From assembly GCA_046046915.1 (NCBI GenBank), contig JBJOIT010000030.1:1-33796 (forward strand): 33,796 nucleotides of DNA, in the 5' to 3' direction. A model generated the notes under the pieces. It was given only the letters and a program-made list of their open reading frames with translations, ran no database searches and was not told where the DNA came from. Positions 24,208 to 31,582 of this stretch are shown here, piece by piece. A program made the position numbers and the translations under genes. Within the stretch, counting starts at the first letter, position 1. The number at the start of each line of letters is the position of its first letter. This DNA comes from JBEEJZ01 sp046046915 (GTDB lineage: Bacteria; Pseudomonadota; Gammaproteobacteria; Burkholderiales; Burkholderiaceae_C).

Positions 24208-25202
24208 AGGTGCACCGGTTCAGGCATTTTTGCGCCGACGTGAAGGGTGCCGCGCTTGCGGGCCAGCTCCACCTGGCGTTGACGCTCTTGCAGACTGTGC
24301 CGGCGTTCCTCGGTGATGTGGTCGTGGCAATGGGGGCAACTGACGCCCACCTGGTACTGAGGCGAGGCACGCTCCGCATCGCCCACGGGGTAACGGCAGT
24401 TTCGGCACAGCTCGTAGGGGCCGGGTTGCAGTCCGTGGCCCACACTCACCCGCTCGTCAAACACAAAACACTCGCCTTCCCAGAGGCTTTGCTCCGGGGG
24501 CACTTCTTCCAGGTACTTGAGGATGCCGCCTTCCAGGTGGTAAACCTCGTCGTAGCCCTTCATCTTCATCAGCGCCGTCGACTTTTCGCAACGGATGCCG
24601 CCGGTGCAAAACATGGCCACCCTCGGCTTTTTGGCTGCGCTGCCCGAGCCGGCTGGTGCCTGCAGCTCAGGCTGAGCGTCTACCCACGCAGGCAGTTCGG
24701 TAAAGGTCTTGATGTCTGGATTCATCGCGCCCTTGAAAGTACCTATGGCAACTTCGTAGTCGTTGCGCGTGTCGACCAGTATCACGTCGGGCTGGCTGAT
24801 CAGGGCATTCCAGTCTTGCGGGCTCACATACTGGCCCACCGTCTTGTTGGGGTCGAGCTCCGGAACGCGCAGGGTCACGATCTCTTTTTTCAGGCGCACC
24901 TTCATGCGCAAAAACGGCGGTTCCGCCGACCAGGACTCCTTGTGTTGCAGTGCCGCCAGGCGTGGATCGTCACGCAGCCAGGCCAGCACGGTGCGTATGC
25001 CGGCCTCAGGCCCGGCAATCGTGCCGTTGATGCCCTCACGCGCCAATAGCAAAGTGCCTTTGATGTGGTTCTCATCGCACACCGTCTGCAGCGGCTGCTT
25101 CAGTTCCACGTAGTCCGGCAGATCCACAAACTTGTACAAGGCGGCCGTCAGGTAGGTCTCGGGGGCAACATGAAGGAGTTCAGGCATGGCAAGGGGGTCC
25201 AT
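24204..25202 (-). CDS. trhO: tRNA uridine(34) hydroxylase TrhO (rhodanese family, YceA)
   Basis: TrhO makes 5-hydroxyuridine at position 34 of tRNAs, using oxygen, in a rhodanese-fold protein. The N-terminal domain has LLLAREGINGTIAG, the central rhodanese domain VDTRNDYEVAIGTFKGA, and the active-site loop MFCTGGIRCEKSTALM contains the essential Cys. A C-terminal Cys-rich segment with CRNCRYPVG and VSCPHCHD probably binds zinc. The start is uncertain: ATGs at 25202 and 25187 are both plausible and a farther one at 25220 is less so. It heads the run trhO-kinase-hydrolase. Confidence 0.9.
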   Translation of the reverse strand: MDPLAMPELLHVAPETYLTAALYKFVDLPDYVELKQPLQTVCDENHIKGTLLLAREGINGTIAGPEAGIRTVLAWLRDDPRLAALQHKESWSAEPPFLRMKVRLKKEIVTLRVPELDPNKTVGQYVSPQDWNALISQPDVILVDTRNDYEVAIGTFKGAMNPDIKTFTELPAWVDAQPELQAPAGSGSAAKKPRVAMFCTGGIRCEKSTALMKMKGYDEVYHLEGGILKYLEEVPPEQSLWEGECFVFDERVSVGHGLQPGPYELCRNCRYPVGDAERASPQYQVGVSCPHCHDHITEERRHSLQERQRQVELARKRGTLHVGAKMPEPVHL

Positions 25203-25231
25203 CTCAAATACGAAAGTCAAAAATACAGGGC

Positions 25232-26041
25232 TTATTTGCGGCGGCGGTTCCAGTCAATCGGGTCTTGCTGCAACACCAGGTCGATGTCCAGTGTGAGGAT
25301 TTCACCCACCGCGCCCGGAAAGCTCACCGCCATCTCCCGCTCCGACAGGTTGGCCTCGCGCGCCCTGGCGCGCCACACTGCCAGGTGAATGATGCCCGCC
25401 AGAGGTTCATAGACCCCATTGTCAAAGGGCTGAGCCTGCCCTGCCAGCGCATCAATCATGGTTTGTGGCAGCAGCCATTTGCCGGCCAGGCCTGCACTGA
25501 CATGCGCGTAGTTCAGGTTCAGCACGCGCTGCTCGGCCCGCGCCCGCCTCAGGTCCAGCGGCGCTAACTCTGCATTCAGGGTGGCCATCTCGGCTGGCAT
25601 GGCGACGTGCAGTGTGATTTCTCCTACTGCGTGCAAGAGGCCACAGGTGAAAGCCGCCTGCTGGTTTTGCCGGACGACACGCGCCAGCGCCCTGGCCACG
25701 CGGGCCACATTGAGGCTGTACACCCAGAACTGCTGCAGCTGGATGCCGGGCACGGCTTTCAAGGATGTCTCGGATGCGGCGGCCACCACCAGCGCACGCA
25801 CATGGCTCAGACCCAGAATAGCCAGCGCCTCGGAGACGCTGTGGATCTGGCCTGAGAGCTTGAAGTAGCCCGAGTTGGCCAGCTGAAGCAAACGCGCCGT
25901 CAGGGCCGGGTCGGTGCTGATGAACTGGTTCAGCGCCCGCAAGTCCGGAGCAGGGCGATCAAACTCGCTGATCAGCCGCGCGATCACTTTGGGGATGCTG
26001 GGCAGTGCCATGGGCACTTTGAGCAGCTGATTCAGGTCCAT
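25232..26041 (-). CDS. HDOD domain signalling protein
   Basis: The 269-residue protein is almost entirely an HDOD domain, an HD-related fold without phosphodiesterase activity. It begins with LPSIPKVIARLISEFD and continues with DPALTARLLQLANSGYF (the conserved NSxxF-like part), SVSEALAILGLSHVRALVVA and CGLLHAVGEITLHVAMP. HDOD proteins act in signalling in many Gammaproteobacteria and Betaproteobacteria; the partner here is unknown. It lies 50 bases downstream of tex and about 30 bases before trhO, so it may be transcribed with either. No EAL or GGDEF domain is attached. Confidence 0.88.
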   Translation of the reverse strand: MDLNQLLKVPMALPSIPKVIARLISEFDRPAPDLRALNQFISTDPALTARLLQLANSGYFKLSGQIHSVSEALAILGLSHVRALVVAAASETSLKAVPGIQLQQFWVYSLNVARVARALARVVRQNQQAAFTCGLLHAVGEITLHVAMPAEMATLNAELAPLDLRRARAEQRVLNLNYAHVSAGLAGKWLLPQTMIDALAGQAQPFDNGVYEPLAGIIHLAVWRARAREANLSEREMAVSFPGAVGEILTLDIDLVLQQDPIDWNRRRK

Positions 26042-26091
26042 GCCCGCAATTATCCCGCTTGATGAAGTAGCCGACGCGTCCCCGCCTGGCC

Positions 26092-28470
26092 TCAGCGCTT
26101 GAGTTTGGCAAAAGCAGACGCCATGGCAGTGCCTCCGCTGTGGCCTGAGGGCGTGGTGGCGGTGTTTGAGTGGCCTTGGCGCCCACGTTGCTGGCCAGCC
26201 GGCACATACCGGTTGTCTGCAACATCACCGCCCCTGCGACTGGGTGCCGCACCCAGCTTCATGGTCAGTGAAATGCGTTTGCGGGCCGCATCCACTTCAA
26301 GTACCTGCACCTTGACGATGTCGCCGGTTTTGACCACCTCGCGCGCGTCGGTCACAAACTTGTGGCTGAGCTGGCTGACGTGCACCAGGCCGTCCTGATG
26401 CACGCCTAAATCCACAAACGCGCCGAAAGCAGCCACGTTGCTGACCGTGCCCTCCAACACCATGCCCTCTTTCAGGTCCTTGATGTCATCCACGCCCTCG
26501 TTAAAGCGCGCCACCTTGAAGTCCGGGCGAGGATCGCGGCCCGGTTTTTCGAGCTCCCCCAAAATGTCCTTGACGGTGATTACGCCAAACTTTTCATTGG
26601 CAAACAACTCGGGGCGCAAGGTCTTGAGCATGTCGGCGCGGCCCATCAGCTCGGCCACCGGGCGCGCCGTGTGTTTCATGATGTCCTCCACCACCGCATA
26701 GGTTTCGGGGTGCACGCCTGTCATGTCCAGCGGGTTGTCGCCACCGCGTATGCGCAAAAAACCCGCGCTTTGCTCAAAGGTCTTGGCGCCCAGGCCGGTC
26801 ACCTGCATCAGCTGCTGGCGGTTCTTGAAGGCGCCATTGGCCTCGCGCCAGCGCACCACAGATTTGGCCACGCTGCCACTGAGACCCGACACCCGCGAGA
26901 GCAGCGGAACACTGGCCGTATTGAGGTCCACGCCCACTGCGTTCACGCAGTCTTCCACCACCGTTTCCAGGCTGCGGGCCAGCTTACTCTGGTTCACGTC
27001 GTGCTGGTACTGGCCTACGCCTATGCTTTTGGGGTCGATCTTGACCAGCTCGGCCAGCGGGTCCTGCAGGCGCCGTGCAATGCTGGCAGCACCGCGCAGG
27101 CTCACGTCCACGTCGGGCATTTCCTGGGAGGCAAATTCACTGGCGCTGTAGACCGATGCGCCGGCCTCGCTCACCACCACCTTGTCGATCAGGCGGTCTC
27201 CCGCCTTGGACAGCAGTTTGATCAGGTCGGCCGCCAGCTTGTCGGTCTCTCGGCTGGCAGTACCGTTGCCGATGGCGATCAGTTTGACACCGTGCTTGTC
27301 ACACAGTTTGCCCAGCGTGTGCAAGGACCCATCCCAGTCTTTGCGGGGCTCGTGAGGAAACACGGTGGCCGTGTCCACCAGCTTGCCGGTGCCATCCACC
27401 ACCGCCACTTTCACGCCGGTGCGTATCCCGGGGTCCAGGCCCATCACCACGCGCGGGCCTGCGGGCGCGGCCAGCAGCAGGTCACGCAAGTTGTCGGCAA
27501 ATACCTTGATGGCCACTTTTTCTGCGTCTTCACGCAAGCGGGCGAACAGGTCACGCTCGGTGGACAGGCTCAGCTTCACGCGCCAAGTCCAGGCTACGCA
27601 CTTGCGCAACAGGTCGTCGCTGGCACGTCCCAGGTGCTTCCAGCCCACATGCGCGCCGATGCGGGCTTCGGCAAGCGTGACCACCGAGCCCGGCTTGGCC
27701 AACGACGTGCTGGGTGCGGGTGGCTCGGGCAGCACGAGGCGGGCGTCCAGAATATCCAGGCTACGCCCCCTGAACACGGCCAGGGCCCGGTGCGAGGGCA
27801 CGCGGCCTATGGGTTCGTCAAAGTCAAAATAATCCCGAAACTTGGCGATGTCCGGGTGGTTCTCGTCCTTGCCTGCCATCAGCTTGGCACTCAGCAGCCC
27901 CTCTTGCCACAGCCAGGCACGCAGGTCTTGTACCAGTGTGGCGTCTTCGGCCCAGCGCTCACTCAGGATGTCGCGCACGCCGTCCAGCACGGCTTGCACG
28001 GTGGTGTAGTCGTCCCCCGCCTCGGTTTTTTCGGCTTTGACAAAGCCAAGCGCCTCCAGGTTGGGGTCGAGCGCCGGGTTGGCAAACAGACGGTCAGCCA
28101 ACGGCTCCAGGCCTGCTTCACGGGCCATTTGCCCCTTGGTGCGCCGCTTTTGCTTGTAGGGCAGGTAGAGATCTTCGAGCTCCTGCTTGGTGCTGGCGCC
28201 CACCAAAGAGGCCATCAAAGCCGGCGTCATCTTGCCCTGCTCCTCGATGCTTTTGATGACGGCTGCCAGGCGATCCTGTAGTTCTCGCAAATAACTCAGG
28301 CGGGCTTCCAGCTCACGCAACTGGATGTCATCCAGGCCGCCGGTGACTTCTTTTCGATAGCGCGCAATGAAGGGCACGGTGGCGCCGCTATCCAGCAAGG
28401 CCACTGCTGCCTCGACCTGTTTGTCCTGAACCCGGATTTCTTGCGCGATCTGCGCGATGATGTTCTGCAT
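26092..28470 (-). CDS. tex: Tex family transcription accessory/RNA-binding protein
   Basis: The 792-residue protein has the Tex layout: N-terminal Tex domain (PFIARYRKEVTGGLDDIQLR), YqgF-like RNase H domain (VVMGLDPGIRTGVKVAVVD), helix-hairpin-helix modules (GVDLNTASVPLLSRVSGLS) and a C-terminal S1 domain (LEGTVSNVAAFGAFVDLGVH then QDGLVHVSQLS). A basic Gly/Arg-rich tail follows. Tex helps transcription and RNA processing and is nearly universal. The ATG at 28470 (MQNIIAQIAQEI) is taken as the start, because an in-frame start eight codons upstream adds unrelated residues. The length is typical. Confidence 0.95.
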   Translation of the reverse strand: MQNIIAQIAQEIRVQDKQVEAAVALLDSGATVPFIARYRKEVTGGLDDIQLRELEARLSYLRELQDRLAAVIKSIEEQGKMTPALMASLVGASTKQELEDLYLPYKQKRRTKGQMAREAGLEPLADRLFANPALDPNLEALGFVKAEKTEAGDDYTTVQAVLDGVRDILSERWAEDATLVQDLRAWLWQEGLLSAKLMAGKDENHPDIAKFRDYFDFDEPIGRVPSHRALAVFRGRSLDILDARLVLPEPPAPSTSLAKPGSVVTLAEARIGAHVGWKHLGRASDDLLRKCVAWTWRVKLSLSTERDLFARLREDAEKVAIKVFADNLRDLLLAAPAGPRVVMGLDPGIRTGVKVAVVDGTGKLVDTATVFPHEPRKDWDGSLHTLGKLCDKHGVKLIAIGNGTASRETDKLAADLIKLLSKAGDRLIDKVVVSEAGASVYSASEFASQEMPDVDVSLRGAASIARRLQDPLAELVKIDPKSIGVGQYQHDVNQSKLARSLETVVEDCVNAVGVDLNTASVPLLSRVSGLSGSVAKSVVRWREANGAFKNRQQLMQVTGLGAKTFEQSAGFLRIRGGDNPLDMTGVHPETYAVVEDIMKHTARPVAELMGRADMLKTLRPELFANEKFGVITVKDILGELEKPGRDPRPDFKVARFNEGVDDIKDLKEGMVLEGTVSNVAAFGAFVDLGVHQDGLVHVSQLSHKFVTDAREVVKTGDIVKVQVLEVDAARKRISLTMKLGAAPSRRGGDVADNRYVPAGQQRGRQGHSNTATTPSGHSGGTAMASAFAKLKR

Positions 28471-28506
28471 GTGGATGGGCGCCCGGCATGTCACTCCCGC
28501 CGGGGC

Positions 28507-28574
28507 AAAAAAACGAAGGCCGCGAGTTTGCCACAGGCCCGCCGTCCAGCACGCAGGTGGCGGCCTGTTTCGTT
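28507..28574 (-). terminator. Candidate intrinsic terminator after the prepilin-peptidase-like gene
   Basis: Read on the minus strand, AACGAA-aca-GGCCGC (28574-28560) can pair with GCGGCCTTCGTT (28523-28512), and seven T follow. An inner inverted repeat (GGCCGCC/GGCGGGCC) strengthens the structure. The three-base bulge makes the call moderate. Confidence 0.5.
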
Positions 28575-28579
28575 CAGGG

Positions 28580-29188
28580 TCAGCGTAGCAAATGCCAGCT
28601 GGTATGAATCAGCCCGGCCATCGTGATGGTTCTCACGCCGCAAGGCAAGCCTACAGCGCCACGCGCGGCGGGCTCGAAAGTCTGTATGGACCCAGGCAAC
28701 ATGCGTGCCAAAGACAGTACGCTGCGTGACAACACCCAGTTCATGTGCCATTGCCACACTTGTGTGGCCAGAACCCACAACACACTGGCACTCAGCGCCG
28801 TAAACGCGAATTGCAGCGTGAGCCCAGGTCCTAACAGTCCGCCGATGGCCATCATCAGGCGCAGCTCACCGCGGCCCGTCCAACCCAGCCACTGCAAAGG
28901 CCTGAATAACAGCAGTGCCAATGCTACGCCCCATGCCGCCTGTAGCGAACCGGTCATTGGCACCCATGGCGTGGCTACCGGCAGTGACAAGGCGTAGTTG
29001 CCTACGCTATCCAGACCCAGTCGCGCCCGGGCCATGTGCAGCAAAGCACCCACCGCCAGAGCGCAAGCCACCCAGGCGGCGGGCAGCACTTGGCGGCGCA
29101 GATCCTGATGCCAGGCGGTGGCCACCAGCGTCAGCACCGCCAAAGCTGTACTTATCGGCAAGACGATCGGCCATAGGTTTTGAAGCAT
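28580..29188 (-). CDS. Prepilin-peptidase-like (A24 family) membrane protein with substituted active-site motif
   Basis: This 202-residue integral membrane protein has about five to six hydrophobic segments. Two places match the A24 aspartic peptidases (TadV/CpaA/PilD type). ATAWHQDLRRQVLP carries the first Asp with the usual basic following residues. WTGRGELRLMMAIGGLLGP stands where the GxGD-x-K motif is expected, but the second catalytic Asp is Glu and the Lys is Arg. It may therefore be inactive or altered. The start at 29188 (MLQNLWPIVLP) is supported by AAGGA six bases before it; a longer frame begins at 29236. No pilus genes are seen nearby. It lies 100 bases downstream of the regulator gene, on the same strand. 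Confidence 0.65.
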   Translation of the reverse strand: MLQNLWPIVLPISTALAVLTLVATAWHQDLRRQVLPAAWVACALAVGALLHMARARLGLDSVGNYALSLPVATPWVPMTGSLQAAWGVALALLLFRPLQWLGWTGRGELRLMMAIGGLLGPGLTLQFAFTALSASVLWVLATQVWQWHMNWVLSRSVLSLARMLPGSIQTFEPAARGAVGLPCGVRTITMAGLIHTSWHLLR

Positions 29189-29288
29189 TCTTTTTCCTTG
29201 TCCTTGATGAAGACGCAATCTGGTTCTGATTCTCAAAAGACATGGCGCATGCCGGATTGACGGTGGTCAAGGCCAGCGCTTACCGGCG

Positions 29289-30080
29289 TCAGAACAGGCC
29301 TCTGTGCGTGGCCAGGCACACGGCCTGCGCTCGGGTTCTGACCTTGAGCTTGCGGTAGATGTTGCGCAGATGGGTGTTGACCGTGTGTCCGCTCAAATCC
29401 AGCTGGATGCCCACCTCGTGGCTGGTGTGCCCTGAGGCCACCATTTTCAAAATCTCCCGCTCCCGGACCGACAGCACGGTACCCTGTCCCGTTAAACGCA
29501 GTGCCACAGCGCCATGCCCCTGTGATTTCTCCAGCTTGCCCAGCAAGCGACGCGCCATACCCGGCGAGATGGATGCGCCGCCATTGGCCACCTGGAGCAC
29601 CGCCTGAGAAAAATCCCCAAACCAGGCGTTTTTGACCAAAAAACCGGTGGCACCGAGTTCGAAGGCCAGCAGGGCATGCTCCTCGTCCTCGGTGGAGGAA
29701 ATCACCACGGCTTCGGCCAGCGGGCGGGCGTGCTTCATGTGCCGGACCAGGTCAAAGCCCATGCCGTCGCCCAGGTTCAGATCCACTAGCAGCACGTCAA
29801 AGTCGTGGGTCGCCACCAGACGGCGCCCTTCCTTCAGGGTGTGCCCACGTGCGGCCAACTGCACACGGGGGTCGGCGTTCAGGTCCTGCGCGACCACATG
29901 GCCCATGTGCGGGTCTTCTACCACCAGCAACACACGAACCGGCCTGCTCGGCTGCCCTGTCATGAAGTCTGGCCATGCGCTAGGCGTGTCTTTCGCCATG
30001 GTTGGGTAATCCTGGATCAGTGATCCGATGTAAGCCCCTCGTGTTTGTACGGCGGGCGTGCTCTGCATGTAGTCGTTCAT
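29289..30080 (-). CDS. LuxR/NarL-family response regulator, candidate controller of the divergent envelope genes
   Basis: The 263-residue product has an unusual N-terminal extension of about 45 residues. A receiver domain follows (RVLLVVEDPHMGHVV, the phospho-acceptor Asp in DVLLVDLNLGDGMG, Lys in GFLVKNAWFG), and then a LuxR-type helix-turn-helix (LSVREREILKMVASGHTSHE then VGIQLDLSGHTVNTHLRNIY) near the C-terminus. The start at 30080 is fixed by AGGAGG before the ATG; the frame continues upstream for 30 codons without support. No sensor kinase is adjacent. The divergent orientation to the repeat-protein gene across 427 bases resembles csgD against csgBA, so I infer control of those genes. 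Confidence 0.87.
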   Translation of the reverse strand: MNDYMQSTPAVQTRGAYIGSLIQDYPTMAKDTPSAWPDFMTGQPSRPVRVLLVVEDPHMGHVVAQDLNADPRVQLAARGHTLKEGRRLVATHDFDVLLVDLNLGDGMGFDLVRHMKHARPLAEAVVISSTEDEEHALLAFELGATGFLVKNAWFGDFSQAVLQVANGGASISPGMARRLLGKLEKSQGHGAVALRLTGQGTVLSVREREILKMVASGHTSHEVGIQLDLSGHTVNTHLRNIYRKLKVRTRAQAVCLATHRGLF

Positions 30081-30507
30081 GAGTCCTCCTGTTGTGTGAC
30101 GTCCTCTGGCACATGCTTCGGCGAGCGATGCAGTGACGCCAGAGATCCGTACGGTAGGGGGTCTACACACCCTGTTGTTTGGCTTACATCAAGAAACTAC
30201 CCAGGAAAAAACGCCCCCGGACATCCGGCTTGACAGGTGTCTTGGTCGAGCCATTCATAGGGAGAAACGCTCGCCTTGCCTAGTGCCCTTGGCTGCTGAT
30301 GCGGGAACAGGAAAACGTTATGGGCTACCGAAGAAGTGTGATTGGCCGACGAGACAAGGCGCCAGAAACTTGACTCCGACAGCAAACAAGCTTGACCACT
30401 CTGACAAGAGCGTTTCAGGCGAGTCGGCTGTTTGGTGATGGTGCCAGCCTTTTTCTTGATGGGCTGGTTTCATCTAAATGTCTGTCCAACTTCTTTAGGA
30501 AACCACG
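30081..30507. promoter_or_regulatory. Divergent intergenic control region
   Basis: This 427-base stretch between the regulator and the subunit gene contains no coding sequence. It holds the AGGAGG of the regulator (30084-30089), an inverted repeat CTCTGGC (30104-30110) and GCCAGAG (30138-30144), and a hairpin CCAGCC (30444-30449)/GGCTGG (30462-30467) in the expected leader of the subunit mRNA. No convincing -35/-10 pair was found by eye, so promoters are not placed. Confidence 0.5.
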
Positions 30508-30984
30508 ATGAAAAAGCTCGCAATTCTTTCCCTGGCCGTTCTGGCTACTTCTTCTTTCGCTTTCGGCGTGACCTCTAATGGCGGTGGCGGTGGCTCCTCG
30601 GTGGCACCTTCTAGCATCGCAATCAATGGCCAATCGGATCAACGCGTGTCGCTTGAGCGTAGCGGGGTATTCAACAAGGCCACCGGCGGCGGCGTGGCTG
30701 CCCAGAACCTAGCCAGCAACGCGGGCAATGTCACCATCGACGGTCAATCCGATCAGAGCGTCCAGGCGCGCGAAGCCGTCATCTTCAACATGGCAGACGG
30801 CAAAGACGCTTATGCCAGCCAGAACCTGGCTTCCAACGTGGGCAAGGTCACGATTGACGACCGCGCTCATTCTGAGCAGTCGGTGCATCTGCATGAGGCA
30901 TTCGTGGCCAACATGGCCAATGCCGGCTCAACCGCCGTTCAGAACATCGCCTCCAACAACGCTTGCGTGACCTGTAACGAGTAA
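30508..30984 (+). CDS. Small secreted Gln/Asn-rich repeat protein, candidate fibre or amyloid subunit
   Basis: The 158-residue product has a Sec signal peptide (LAILSLAVLATSSFAFG) and a Gly-rich linker. Three imperfect repeats follow at about residues 39-76, 77-115 and 116-155. The shared pattern is GQSDQxV then a charged pair, xVFNxA, a variable Gly/Ala part, AxQNLASNxGxVTI. Regular spacing of Ser, Gln and Asn recalls the ladders of curlin (CsgA) and of Fap proteins, but the consensus is not theirs. The last repeat ends in ACVTC, with two cysteines close to the C-terminus. The family is not recognised, and a structural, self-assembling role is inference. It diverges from the LuxR-type regulator and is followed by a strong stem-loop. 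Confidence 0.7.
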   Translation: MKKLAILSLAVLATSSFAFGVTSNGGGGGSSVAPSSIAINGQSDQRVSLERSGVFNKATGGGVAAQNLASNAGNVTIDGQSDQSVQAREAVIFNMADGKDAYASQNLASNVGKVTIDDRAHSEQSVHLHEAFVANMANAGSTAVQNIASNNACVTCNE

Positions 30985-31010
30985 TCGTCCTCTGGGACGA
31001 TGAAGAGCCG

Positions 31011-31040
31011 TGGCGCCCCGTGCACAAGCATGGGGCGCCA
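31011..31040 (+). promoter_or_regulatory. Strong intercistronic stem-loop after the repeat-protein gene
   Basis: TGGCGCCCCGTG (31011-31022) pairs with CATGGGGCGCCA (31029-31040) over 12 pairs including one G-T, with a six-base loop CACAAG. No T-run follows, so it is not a standard terminator. It could block 3'-5' decay or reduce read-through, raising the first gene's yield over the downstream genes. Confidence 0.75.
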
Positions 31041-31071
31041 TGCCATGTCATGCCCCTCTCAGGGAGTTTTC

Positions 31072-31512
31072 ATGTTGAAAAAGAGTTTGTTGTACCTGGG
31101 CACTCTGCTGGTGTTGTGGATCGGCATCCTGGTGGGTGCCTGGCCCTCCTTGGCCCAAACCGTTAGTTACACGCCTGGTGAGGATCCGGTGGTGCTGAGC
31201 GCACCTGTGAGGTACATCAGCCTGCCCGGCGGCGCGGCGCCCAGATCCAGTCAGATCGACCGAAGTCCCGAAATGCCAGCTTGGATGAAAGCCCGCATGG
31301 CGCGCTACGAGGCCAAGGCCTTTTCGGCCACAGCCGACGACGGCACCATCCTGACCGACAACGACGTGGTGACCACTGCCACCGTCCAGGGTCTGCGTAA
31401 GACCTGTGTGCAGGAAATCGGCAGCACCTCTGGCAACAACACCAGCAACGTCTTGAGCAACGCCCCTCAGGTTGTGGTGCTGCGCGGTGACTTGATCAAT
31501 ATCTGTCGTTAA
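31072..31512 (+). CDS. Small secreted protein with two cysteines, function unknown
   Basis: The 146-residue product begins with a signal peptide (hydrophobic LLYLGTLLVLWIGILVGAW, cleavage expected after PSLA at residue 28). The mature part has a Pro/Gly-rich segment with VVLSAPVRYISLPGG, a charged helix MKARMARYEAKAF, and a C-terminal half with Cys112 (KTCVQEIGS) and Cys145 (INICR). The pair probably forms a disulphide closing a beta domain that contains NVLSNAPQVVVLRGDL. The AGGGAG site before the ATG at 31072 decides the start against a longer frame from 31000. I do not recognise the family. Its position between the repeat protein and the CsgG-like gene suggests an accessory or minor subunit (inference). 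Confidence 0.65.
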   Translation: MLKKSLLYLGTLLVLWIGILVGAWPSLAQTVSYTPGEDPVVLSAPVRYISLPGGAAPRSSQIDRSPEMPAWMKARMARYEAKAFSATADDGTILTDNDVVTTATVQGLRKTCVQEIGSTSGNNTSNVLSNAPQVVVLRGDLINICR

Positions 31513-31582
31513 GCATTAATCGTTATGCGTGGCGGGCCTAGAGGTCGGCCTACGCTTTGTTTGAATTCAACTGGAATGCACG

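Noticed and set aside
26671..28281. 536-codon plus-strand ORF opposite tex
   Set aside because: It is a shadow frame of the tex gene caused by GC-rich codon bias; the translated product has no domain and Tex is unmistakable on the other strand.
30104..30125. Sigma-54 type promoter (TGGCAC... motif) in the divergent region
   Set aside because: TGGCAC is present but the -12 GC is not at the required distance from GG, and the leader to the subunit gene would be nearly 390 bases.
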